Assembly (NCBI GenBank): GCA_905206805.1
Contig: CAJLIR010000024.1
Location: 1-18,514, forward strand
From: an uncultured Caryophanales bacterium
GTDB lineage: Bacteria > Bacillota_I > Bacilli_A > RF39 > UBA660
DNA: 18,514 nt
Direction: 5' to 3'
Part shown: piece by piece, positions 7,206 to 14,265 of the stretch
Numbering within the stretch: the first letter of the stretch is position 1
Layout of the letters: every line of letters begins with the position of its first letter
Program-made: the position numbers and the translations under genes
The notes under the pieces: model-generated
The model's input: only the letters and a program-made list of their open reading frames with translations
Databases searched by the model: none
Told to the model about the DNA's origin: nothing

Positions 7206-8240
7206 ATGGCAAGAATAGTTGAAAAATTACATGACCAAAGATTAAAAAAATTTGGTATTAATATTAAAACAAAATACAAAAATGATAATTTTATTTTAGA
7301 GCGTAATAGTGATAATTCTAAAAATGATGATATAAAAAAATCTATTATTTTAGAAAAAGATTATTATAAAAACGGTATATTAATGAAAAAAATATTTAAC
7401 TTTGATCCTAGAATAGAATATACTTTTATTTCTTCTCAGAATGAAAATAGTATGAATACTTGTCCAAACTGTGGTTATACTGATAAAGTTTTTAATTTTT
7501 TAAATGGTTGCCCTTATTGTGGAACTAATTATAATATTGATTATACTGATAAAGACTTGGGTTCTAAATATCATTATGATATGGCGGTTAATAGTAATAA
7601 TTATATAAAAATAACTTTATTAGTTGATATAGTTATAAGTTTAATTATTTTCTTTCTTTATATAAAAAGTACTAGTAGAACATTTAATATATACGATATA
7701 GTAAAATTTATATTAGGTGGATTATTAATGGGTTCTGCTTTATTTTATGTTTTTTACTTATTAGATGCATTAATATTATTAATTCCAATAAAAAGTTATA
7801 AGGAAAAATTAAATAAATTACAAACTGAATTTTGGGTATCTATGAGTAAAAAAAATATTGATAAATTAAAGTTTTATAATAATTTAAACTTTGAACTACA
7901 AAACTATTATTATGGTAATATAGAAAAAAATCAAAATGTTATTGATTATGATATTGTTGATTATAATAATTTTAAATATTATCTTGAAAATAATAAAAGC
8001 TATATTCAGGTTAATGTAAACATTAGGGTTGTTAGAATTATAAAAAATAAGATTATTTCTAAAATGGAAAAAGAAACATTTACACTAGAAAAAAATGAAG
8101 GAATAGTACAAAAATTAAATAATGGTATAAATGTTATAAATTGTCATAATTGTGGTGCTTCAATAGATGTTTTAGATAATTGTTGTAGTTATTGTAAAAC
8201 GGTTAATAATTATACACAAGAGTGGTATTTAAAGTTTTAA
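7206..8240 (+). CDS. Membrane zinc-ribbon protein with TIM44-like C-terminal region
   Basis: This 344-residue protein has a soluble N-terminal part with a zinc ribbon, C86-x2-C89 and C102-x2-C105 (CPNCG, CPYCG). Two membrane segments lie near 135-153 and 165-193, followed by a 150-residue domain. That domain reads like bacterial TIM44-like/NTF2-type domains: a helix (KLNKLQTEFWVSMSKKNIDK), then beta-rich sequence, ending in a second ribbon C313-x2-C316 and C327-x2-C330 and a final W340. TIM44-like proteins with a terminal zinc ribbon occur in clostridia and often carry Gly/Ser-rich segments; here the Gly/Ser segment is in the gene just upstream. The TIM44 assignment is by resemblance only. 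GGTG at 7199-7202 serves ATG 7206. A role in anchoring or moving the small protein is inference. Confidence 0.65.
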   Translation: MARIVEKLHDQRLKKFGINIKTKYKNDNFILERNSDNSKNDDIKKSIILEKDYYKNGILMKKIFNFDPRIEYTFISSQNENSMNTCPNCGYTDKVFNFLNGCPYCGTNYNIDYTDKDLGSKYHYDMAVNSNNYIKITLLVDIVISLIIFFLYIKSTSRTFNIYDIVKFILGGLLMGSALFYVFYLLDALILLIPIKSYKEKLNKLQTEFWVSMSKKNIDKLKFYNNLNFELQNYYYGNIEKNQNVIDYDIVDYNNFKYYLENNKSYIQVNVNIRVVRIIKNKIISKMEKETFTLEKNEGIVQKLNNGINVINCHNCGASIDVLDNCCSYCKTVNNYTQEWYLKF

Positions 8241-8261
8241 GTTTTGTTAGGTGGTGTCATT

Positions 8262-9380
8262 TTGCATATATATATTCATATTCCTTTTTGTAAAACAATT
8301 TGTTCATATTGTGATTTTTGTAAATTCATTTATAATAAAAAATGGATTGATGACTATTTAAATGAATTAGAGTGCGAAATTAAAAAAAAATATAAAAATG
8401 AAAAGATAAAAACTTTATATATAGGTGGTGGTACTCCAAGTGTACTTTCATTTGAGCAATTAGAAAAATTGTTTTCTATTATCAAAATATTTAATTTAGA
8501 TAACGATTATGAATTTACATTTGAATGTAATATAGAGTCAATTGATTATAAAAATTTAGATTTTCTATATAGAAATAAAGTAAATAGACTAAGTATTGGA
8601 GTACAAACCTTTAATTCAAAATATTTGAAATTTTTAAATAGGTTTCATACTAGAGAAGAAGTTTTTAAAAAAATTAACCTTGCTAAAGAAATTGGTTTTA
8701 AAAATATAAATATTGATTTAATTTACGCTATACCCAATCAAACAATTTTAGAATTAAACAATGATTTGAGCGACTTTTTAAGTTTAGATATAAACCATAT
8801 ATCAACTTATTCACTTATAATAGAGCCTCACACAAAATTATATATAGAAGGTATATCTAATATAGATGAGGAAATAGATTATAAAATGTATAATTTAATT
8901 TGTGAAACTTTGAAAAAAAATGGCTTTAATCATTATGAAGTAAGTAATTTTGCTAAAAATGGTTATGAGTCAAAACACAATTTAGTATATTGGAATAATT
9001 TAGAGTATTATGGCTTTGGTTGTGGTGCTAGTGGATATATAGATAATGTTCGTTATGATAATACTAGAAATTTATCTAAATATTTAAGTGGTAAGTATTT
9101 AGATAACTATCATGATGTTACATTAAATGAAAAAATAGAAAATGAATTTATTTTAGGGTTTAGAAAAATAGATGGTATTAATATATTAAATTTTTATGAA
9201 AAATATAATTTTAATGTTTTAGAGTTTGATATAATAAAAAAATTAATAGATGAAGAAAAACTTATAAAAATTGAAACCCAAATATTTATTAATTCTAAAT
9301 ATATGTATGTGCAAAATGAAATTTTAAGAGATTTAATAGGTATTGACTATGAATCTCAAATGGAGGTTTATAATGGATAA
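8262..9380 (+). CDS. hemW: HemW-type radical SAM protein (heme chaperone, formerly HemN-like)
   Basis: This 372-residue protein has the family start HIYIHIPFC, the radical SAM cluster C10-x3-C14-x2-C17 followed by DFC, and GGGTPS and NIDLIYAIPNQT segments typical of the HemW/HemN branch. HemW proteins insert or carry heme and are not coproporphyrinogen oxidases. The start is taken as TTG 8262, because AGGTGG at 8250-8255 is correctly spaced and the encoded N-terminus matches the family; a TTG at 8244 would place the ribosome site inside the gene. In B. subtilis hemW directly follows lepA; here about 5 kb intervenes. It overlaps the HD-domain gene by 8 bp. Confidence 0.9.
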   Translation: MHIYIHIPFCKTICSYCDFCKFIYNKKWIDDYLNELECEIKKKYKNEKIKTLYIGGGTPSVLSFEQLEKLFSIIKIFNLDNDYEFTFECNIESIDYKNLDFLYRNKVNRLSIGVQTFNSKYLKFLNRFHTREEVFKKINLAKEIGFKNINIDLIYAIPNQTILELNNDLSDFLSLDINHISTYSLIIEPHTKLYIEGISNIDEEIDYKMYNLICETLKKNGFNHYEVSNFAKNGYESKHNLVYWNNLEYYGFGCGASGYIDNVRYDNTRNLSKYLSGKYLDNYHDVTLNEKIENEFILGFRKIDGINILNFYEKYNFNVLEFDIIKKLIDEEKLIKIETQIFINSKYMYVQNEILRDLIGIDYESQMEVYNG

Positions 9381-9951
9381 GATAAGTGTATTTGAGAATG
9401 AGTATGCATATATAAAAAATGAAAAATATAGGGAAAATTTAAAAATAATGGTAAATTTATTACCTGATTATTTTTTTACTGTTCCTGCAAGTTCTACAGG
9501 TAAATATCATCCATCATTTTCACTAGGTGATGGAGGGCTTATGCGTCATACTAAAGCTGCTGTTCGAATTGCTCATGAACTTTTAGAAAATAAAACAATA
9601 GGTGGAATTTTTTCAAGTGACCAAAAAGATTTAATGCTTTTCGCACTTTTAATTCACGATGGATTAAAATCTGGAATTCAGCATGAGCAATATACAAGAT
9701 TTGATCACCCTTTATTAGCGTCAAATTATGTTAAAGATAATAAGGATAAACTTACATTAAATGATGAAGAAATTAAATTTATTTGCGAATGTATAGAAAG
9801 TCATATGGGAGAGTGGAATGTTGATTATAATGGTAATGAAGTTTTACCACTACCTAAAAATAGATTTCAAAAATTTGTTCACATGTGTGATTTTTTATCA
9901 AGTCGTAAATTCTTAGATATAAAATTTGAAAATGATGAAATAGTAGAATAG
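9373..9951 (+). CDS. HD-domain phosphohydrolase
   Basis: This 192-residue protein has a metal-binding HD signature: H59 (LMRHTKAA), H95-D96 (LLIHDGLKSG), H112 (RFDHPLLAS), H144 (IESHMGEW) and D173 (HMCDFLSS). The H...HD...H...H...D spread suggests a divalent-metal phosphohydrolase that may act on nucleotides, but the substrate cannot be read from sequence. The next gene encodes a nucleotide kinase. GGAGGT at 9362-9367 supports ATG 9373; an upstream in-frame start at 9343 lies within hemW and is less likely. Confidence 0.8.
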   Translation: MDKISVFENEYAYIKNEKYRENLKIMVNLLPDYFFTVPASSTGKYHPSFSLGDGGLMRHTKAAVRIAHELLENKTIGGIFSSDQKDLMLFALLIHDGLKSGIQHEQYTRFDHPLLASNYVKDNKDKLTLNDEEIKFICECIESHMGEWNVDYNGNEVLPLPKNRFQKFVHMCDFLSSRKFLDIKFENDEIVE

Positions 9952-9959
9952 GTGATATT

Positions 9960-10637
9960 ATGAGAGGCAAATTAATTGTTATTGAAGGAACTGATTGTTC
10001 TGGTAAAGAAACACAATCAAAAATGTTAAAAGAAAAATTAAATAAAAACGGTATAAAAACCGAAATTGTATCATTTCCTTGTTATGATACACCAACTGGT
10101 AAAATAATAGGTGGACCATTACTTGGTAAGGAAAAATTTGGTAATAGTTTTTTTATAGAAGGTGCACCTAATGTTTCGGCTAAACTGGTATCGTTATACT
10201 ATGCGGCTGACCGATTATATAATATAGATAAAATTCGCGAATTAATAAATAATGGAACTAATGTTATTTTAGATAGATATGTTTACTCAAATATGGCTTT
10301 TCAAGGCTCTAAAATGAACGATGACTTGGAAAGAATAGAATTCTTTAAATGGATTGAAAAATTAGAATTTGAACATTTAGAATTACCAAGAACAGATATT
10401 AATATTTTCTTACATATGCCAACAGAAAAAACAGTAGAATTATTAAGTAAAAGAAGTGAGAAAATGGATGGTAATGAAAGAGATAAAAAATATCTAGAAA
10501 AATGTGAACAAACCTATTTTTTAATTGCTAAAAAATATGATTTTAAAACCATAGAATGTGTTTTAAATGACAATATAAAAAGTATTGAACAAATTAGTGA
10601 TGAATTATATGAATTTGTATTACGTTCACTAAAATAA
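9960..10637 (+). CDS. tmk: Thymidylate kinase-like nucleotide kinase
   Basis: This 225-residue protein has a P-loop at residues 10-18 (GTDCSGKET) and the DRY motif at 105-107 (DRYVYSNMAFQG), with FP at 39-40, as in dTMP kinases, which phosphorylate dTMP to dTDP. The P-loop has Glu after the Lys, where common bacterial Tmk proteins have Thr. The insert around 50-75 (GGPLLGKEKFGNSFFIEGAP) and the length of 225 suggest a divergent subgroup, so another deoxynucleoside monophosphate as substrate is possible. The start follows an AGGTGAT site, 8 bp after the HD gene. Confidence 0.85.
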   Translation: MRGKLIVIEGTDCSGKETQSKMLKEKLNKNGIKTEIVSFPCYDTPTGKIIGGPLLGKEKFGNSFFIEGAPNVSAKLVSLYYAADRLYNIDKIRELINNGTNVILDRYVYSNMAFQGSKMNDDLERIEFFKWIEKLEFEHLELPRTDINIFLHMPTEKTVELLSKRSEKMDGNERDKKYLEKCEQTYFLIAKKYDFKTIECVLNDNIKSIEQISDELYEFVLRSLK

Positions 10638-10640
10638 TTG

Positions 10641-10667
10641 TTGTAAAAATAAAAGTTAAAACATAAT
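10641..10667 (+). promoter_or_regulatory. Weak promoter-like sequence before the anchored protein gene
   Basis: TTGTAA (10641-10646) and CATAAT (10662-10667) are 15 bp apart within a 50-bp AT-only gap. The spacing is short and the -10 imperfect, so read-through from tmk is just as likely. Confidence 0.25.
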
Positions 10668-10687
10668 TTATATTAGGGTGTTTTAGT

Positions 10688-11341
10688 GTGAAAAAAATAA
10701 TTTTAATAATTACTTTATTTTTGTTTTGTATCTTAGTAATTGATATAAAAATTAAAACTGCTTTTATAGAAAAAATAGATCTAAATCTTGACGATTCTGA
10801 ATTAGCAGTTATTTTTTTATCATCAGAAGAATATAAAGCAGTATTGATTAAAAATAATCTATCTACATCTTTGATAGTATTAGATTACAAAGAAAATAAG
10901 ACATTTAATGATGACTTAAATAAATTTGTAGAAAATAAATTAGACTTTGTATTTTTAAATAAGCCTGATATAAAATTAAATATAGATTATTCAATTAAAG
11001 ATATATTAAGTAATTCTATTAAAACAGAGTCCTATTCAATTTTAAAAAATCAAAATATTATAATGATAAATAACGATAATTATAATATTTGCTTGTATGA
11101 TATAGGAGTAAATAATTTAGTTAATAGTTGTGATTTTATTTATTTTTTAAATATGGATTATCAGGTGAGTTTAGGTGAAGATGTAAAAGCTATTTTTTAT
11201 GAAAATAAAATCGCAAGTAAATTTAAGGAAAATAGTTACATTAAATGGATAGATAATTATGAATTAAGTAATGATATTTATAACATTTTAAAAATTTCTA
11301 AAGATAGTTATGATGTAATAACAATTCCAAATAAAAAATAA
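10688..11341 (+). CDS. Unrecognised membrane-anchored extracytoplasmic protein
   Basis: This 217-residue protein has GTG as start, with AGGGTG about ten bases upstream. Residues 1-20 (MKKIILIITLFLFCILVIDI) form a signal anchor with a single cysteine at 14 but no clear lipobox. The rest (25-217) alternates predicted strands and helices: ELAVIFLSSEEYKAVLI, then SLIVLDYKEN, then NICLYDIGVNNLVNSCDFIYFL. That order faintly recalls the metallo-beta-lactamase domain of ComEC-like proteins, but the metal-binding HxHxDH motif is absent. I do not assign a function. It sits between tmk and dnaD and is probably read with them. Confidence 0.65.
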   Translation: MKKIILIITLFLFCILVIDIKIKTAFIEKIDLNLDDSELAVIFLSSEEYKAVLIKNNLSTSLIVLDYKENKTFNDDLNKFVENKLDFVFLNKPDIKLNIDYSIKDILSNSIKTESYSILKNQNIIMINNDNYNICLYDIGVNNLVNSCDFIYFLNMDYQVSLGEDVKAIFYENKIASKFKENSYIKWIDNYELSNDIYNILKISKDSYDVITIPNKK

Positions 11342-11364
11342 TATACAAATATTTTAAAATCAGT

Positions 11365-11370
11365 TATAAT
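11365..11370 (+). promoter_or_regulatory. Possible -10 element before dnaD
   Basis: A perfect TATAAT in the 48-bp gap before dnaD. No good -35 is found at the expected distance. It may provide an internal start for dnaD-nth. Confidence 0.3.
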
Positions 11371-11389
11371 TATAAAGAAGGTGATTTTT

Positions 11390-12043
11390 ATGATGGAAAA
11401 AGTAGTAAATTTAATAGAAAATGGAACAATAAATTTTCCTAGATTATTATTATTTAATTATAAAGATTTAAAATTAAATAGTGATGAGCTTATTTTAATT
11501 ATATATTTACTTAATGAGTCAGATGTATTTAATCCTAAAAAAATTGCTGATGATATGAAATTAAAACTTACGGAAGTTTTAGAAATGGTTAATAATTTAG
11601 AAGAAAAGGGAATATTATCAATAAGTGTTCGCAAAGTAAATAATATAAGAGAAGATTATATAGATTTTAAAAATTTATATAGTAAACTTGCCTTTTTTAT
11701 AATAAATGAAAATATTGTAAAAGAAGAACCACAAGAAAATTTATTCGATTGCTTTGAAAAAGAATTTGCGCGTACATTATCACCAGTAGAATATGAGCTT
11801 ATTAACGGTTGGAAAGAAATAGGATATAGTGAAGAATTAATTATTTTAGCTTTAAAGGAAGCTGTATTTAATGGTGTTACAAATTTAAGATATATAGATA
11901 AAATACTATATGAATGGAAGAAAAAAGGTATAAATAATAAAAATGATGTAGAAAAAAATAAGGCAAATTTTCAAAGTAAAAATAAAAAAACTGAAAAAAA
12001 AGAACTTATTGATTATGATTGGTTAAATGATAGTGGGGAATAA
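11390..12043 (+). CDS. dnaD: DnaD-family replication initiation protein
   Basis: This 217-residue protein has a winged-helix-like N-terminal part (about 1-95, with KIADDMKLKLTEVLEMVNNL as the recognition-helix region), then a DnaD/DnaB_2 domain (about 118-180: FDCFEKEFARTLSPVEYELI) with the family motif YxxxIxxxW at Y168, I172 and W176. In B. subtilis DnaD helps load the replicative helicase at oriC and during restart. The tail from 185 is Lys/Asn-rich and likely disordered. GAAGGTGAT at 11378-11385 places the start at ATG 11390, not the GTG at 11381, which lies inside that site. It is followed by nth, as in B. subtilis. Confidence 0.9.
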   Translation: MMEKVVNLIENGTINFPRLLLFNYKDLKLNSDELILIIYLLNESDVFNPKKIADDMKLKLTEVLEMVNNLEEKGILSISVRKVNNIREDYIDFKNLYSKLAFFIINENIVKEEPQENLFDCFEKEFARTLSPVEYELINGWKEIGYSEELIILALKEAVFNGVTNLRYIDKILYEWKKKGINNKNDVEKNKANFQSKNKKTEKKELIDYDWLNDSGE

Positions 12044-12653
12044 AATAATAGAATATCTAGATGAACTTTTTCCTAATCCCAAATGCGAATTAAATTATAA
12101 CAAAGATTATGAATTATTAATTGCGGTAATGTTAAGTGCTCAAACAACTGATAAAAGAGTAAATATGGTATCTAAAGAACTTTTTAGCAAATATGAAACT
12201 TTAGATGAATTAAAAAATGCTCCATTAGATTCTATAATAAATATAATTAGACCTATTGGAACATTTAATAAAAAGGCTTTGAATATAAAAAAAATTGCTG
12301 AAGCTTTGATTAAAGATTGTAGTGGTATAGTACCAAATGATAGAGAATATTTAGAAAAATTGAGTGGTGTTGGAAGAAAGACTACCAATGTTGTTTTAAG
12401 TAACCTTTATAATGAACCTTGTATTGCTGTAGATACACACGTAAAAAGGGTAAGTAATAGATTAAATTTAACTAAAAGTGATAATGTTTTAAAAATTGAA
12501 AAGGATTTAGAAAAAAATTTTCCTAAAAATAAATTAAATAGGTTACATCATCAATTAGTATTATTTGGGAGATATTATTGTAAGGCAATAAAACCAGAAT
12601 GTACTAACTGTAAATTAAAGAGTATTTGTAAATATTATAAAGAAAATTATTAA
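12027..12653 (+). CDS. nth: Endonuclease III, DNA base-excision repair glycosylase/AP lyase
   Basis: This 208-residue HhH-GPD protein has LSAQTTD at 36-42, the helix-hairpin-helix LSGVGRKTT at 112-120 with catalytic K118, catalytic D136 (AVDTHVKRV) and the iron-sulfur loop C185-x6-C192-x2-C195-x5-C201. All active-site residues are present. It removes oxidised pyrimidines and cuts the resulting abasic site. It overlaps dnaD by 17 bp from ATG 12027; a GTG at 12033 is an equally plausible start and neither has a clear ribosome site, so translation probably depends on dnaD. It is the last gene of the long operon. Confidence 0.93.
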   Translation: MIVGNKIIEYLDELFPNPKCELNYNKDYELLIAVMLSAQTTDKRVNMVSKELFSKYETLDELKNAPLDSIINIIRPIGTFNKKALNIKKIAEALIKDCSGIVPNDREYLEKLSGVGRKTTNVVLSNLYNEPCIAVDTHVKRVSNRLNLTKSDNVLKIEKDLEKNFPKNKLNRLHHQLVLFGRYYCKAIKPECTNCKLKSICKYYKENY

Positions 12654-12669
12654 ATTAGTATTTTATTGT

Positions 12670-12691
12670 AGAAGCTTGACTTCTTTTTTTT
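12670..12691 (+). terminator. Terminator after nth
   Basis: AGAAG (12670-12674), loop CTTGA, CTTCT (12680-12684), then a run of T to 12691. The stem is short but the T tract is strong, and it lies just after the nth stop. Confidence 0.65.
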
Positions 12692-12699
12692 ATAAAATT

Positions 12700-12934
12700 A
12701 CTTGACTTAAAGACATGATATGATAAAATATAGGTTCAAAAAGGAGTTAGAAGTGGTGATATTATGGATAAAGAATTTATAGATATATATAATATAATTA
12801 GTAATGAACCTTATAATGAAAAAAATGAAAATAAATTTAACAAAGAAAGACAAATTAATAAAGAAACTAAGATAGATAAAGAATGGAAATATTATTATAA
12901 TTTAGCTAAAAAATATTATGAATTTCATGGAAAT
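12700..12934 (+). repeat. Copy 1 of duplicated promoter and 5' gene region
   Basis: This 235-bp block aligns without gaps to 14031-14265, with about 12 differences counted by eye (roughly 95% identity). It covers the promoter, leader, ribosome site and first 57 codons of the HA-repeat gene. Identity falls sharply after it, inside the first repeat. Confidence 0.85.
12702..12729 (+). promoter_or_regulatory. Promoter of the first HA-repeat gene
   Basis: TTGACT (12702-12707), 16-bp spacer, TAAAAT (12724-12729) with extended TGA before the -10. The leader of about 28 nt contains AAAAGGAG and a GTGGTGAT site just before the ATG. Confidence 0.75.
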
Positions 12935-13993
12935 TTGGAAATACGTAGAAATTTTAGAACAAAAAATGGATATGAATATGATGAAACTGGTGTTAAATTA
13001 GGAAGTTGGATAAGTGCTCAAAGGACTGCATATAAAGGTGAATCTGATAAAAAATTAACAGCTGAACAAATAAGTCTGCTAAAAAAAATTGACATGATTT
13101 TTGATATATATAAGTATAATTGGATGAAAAATTATAATTTAGCTGCATCTTATTATGAACATTATGGGAATTTGGAAATTCCATTTAAATTTAAAACTAA
13201 AAATGGTTATGAATACGATGATAAAGGCGTTAGTTTAGGATTTTGGATAAATAATCAACGAACTGCATATAAAGGTAAGAGTTTATATAAAATATCAGAT
13301 GAACAAGTAAGCTTGTTGGAAAAGATTGATATGATTTTTGAAAATAAAAGAAATATGGAATGGATGAGGAATTATAATTTAGCTGCATCTTATTATAAAC
13401 ATCACGGAAATTTAGAAATACCCCAAAGATTTAAAACAACTAATGGCTATGAATATGATAGTAAAGGTATTAATTTAGGTAGATGGATTAATATTCAAAG
13501 ACAGGCTTATAAAAATCAGGGTACGTATAAAATTTCAAAGGATCAAATAATATTATTGGATAAAATTAAAATGAATTTTGATGCTCATAGTAACAATTGG
13601 ATGAAAAATTATAATTTAGCTAAAAAATATTATGAACATCATGGAAATTTGGAAATACCATTTAAATTTAAAACAAAAAATGGTTATGAATCTGATGAAC
13701 AAGGAATCAGTTTAGGTATTTGGATAAACAATCAAAAAAATGCTTATAAAGGTCAAGGAACTTCAAAATTAATAAAAAATCAAATAGAATTATTAGAAGA
13801 AATAAAAATAGTTTGGTTTAGTGAAGATGTTAATCAAAAGTTACAGAATCAAATAATTAGTGAAAAGAATAAAAAGAAAAAGCAAATAGAAATATTAAAT
13901 AGATTAAAATCTTATTTAAATACGTTAGATGAAAATAAAATTTATTCTAAAGAAGAAATAAATGTGGGATTTGTAAAAAAATTAAGTAAATGA
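12764..13993 (+). CDS. Four-repeat helicase-associated (HA) domain protein without a helicase
   Basis: This 409-residue protein has residues 1-40 as a charged N-terminal segment, then four helicase-associated (HA, PF03457-type) units starting at W41, W120, W200 and W279, spaced 79-80 residues. The shared pattern is W..YYNLA..YYEHHGNLEIP, then FKT.NGYE.D..G..LG.WI..QR.AYKG, then QI.LLE.I.M. Residues 350-409 are a basic helical tail. HA units are normally found at the C-terminus of large superfamily-2 helicases and are presumed to bind nucleic acid; here there is no motor domain in the gene or next to it. The four units differ mainly at interspersed positions. It has its own promoter and terminator and ends in TGA. 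Its function is unknown; modular DNA or RNA binding is inferred. Confidence 0.85.
   Translation: MDKEFIDIYNIISNEPYNEKNENKFNKERQINKETKIDKEWKYYYNLAKKYYEFHGNLEIRRNFRTKNGYEYDETGVKLGSWISAQRTAYKGESDKKLTAEQISLLKKIDMIFDIYKYNWMKNYNLAASYYEHYGNLEIPFKFKTKNGYEYDDKGVSLGFWINNQRTAYKGKSLYKISDEQVSLLEKIDMIFENKRNMEWMRNYNLAASYYKHHGNLEIPQRFKTTNGYEYDSKGINLGRWINIQRQAYKNQGTYKISKDQIILLDKIKMNFDAHSNNWMKNYNLAKKYYEHHGNLEIPFKFKTKNGYESDEQGISLGIWINNQKNAYKGQGTSKLIKNQIELLEEIKIVWFSEDVNQKLQNQIISEKNKKKKQIEILNRLKSYLNTLDENKIYSKEEINVGFVKKLSK
12884..13811 (+). repeat. Four tandem ~238-bp HA-coding units
   Basis: Units begin at the conserved tryptophan codons at 12884, 13121, 13361 and 13598. Long stretches around the GNLEIP...NGYEYD segment are close to identical between units, giving substrate for recombination within this gene and with the paralogue at 14215-14905. 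Confidence 0.8.
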
Positions 13994-14019
13994 AAAGCAT
14001 TTTAAGATATGCTTTTTTT
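13993..14019 (+). terminator. Terminator after the first HA-repeat gene
   Basis: AAAAGCAT (13993-14000), 8-nt loop, ATGCTTTT (14009-14016) and further T residues. It begins at the last base of the stop codon. Confidence 0.75.
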
Positions 14020-14030
14020 ACCATATTTTT

Positions 14031-14265
14031 ACTTGACTTAAAGATATAATGTGATAAAATATAGGCACAAAAAGGAGTTAGATGTGGTGATATTATGGAT
14101 AAAGAATTTATAGATATATATAATATAATTAGTAATGAACCTTATAATGAAAAAAACGAAAATAAATTTAACGGAGAAAGACAAATTAATAAAGAAACTA
14201 AGATAGATAAAGCATGGAGATATTATTATAATTTAGCTAAAAAATATTATGAATTTCATGGTAAT
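14031..14265 (+). repeat. Copy 2 of duplicated promoter and 5' gene region
   Basis: Gap-free match to 12700-12934 at an offset of 1331 bp. The promoter hexamers are identical, and most leader differences fall in the promoter spacer. Confidence 0.85.
14033..14060 (+). promoter_or_regulatory. Promoter of the second HA-repeat gene
   Basis: TTGACT (14033-14038), 16-bp spacer, TAAAAT (14055-14060) with extended TGA. The -35, -10 and spacing match those of the first HA gene, so the pair is probably controlled alike. Confidence 0.75.

Noticed and set aside
3228..8262. Mobile element carrying the radical SAM cassette
   Set aside because: No transposase, integrase, terminal inverted repeat or target duplication is visible, so only an insertion relative to B. 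subtilis gene order can be stated.
8262..9380. HemW as a second enzyme of the RiPP-like cassette
   Set aside because: Its sequence is that of a housekeeping HemW, the gap to the cassette is larger, and its link to lepA is widespread.
13980..14020. TGA read as tryptophan (mycoplasma code)
   Set aside because: All tryptophans in the window are TGG, and the TGA at 13991-13993 ends a gene exactly where its paralogue ends with TAA and a terminator begins.
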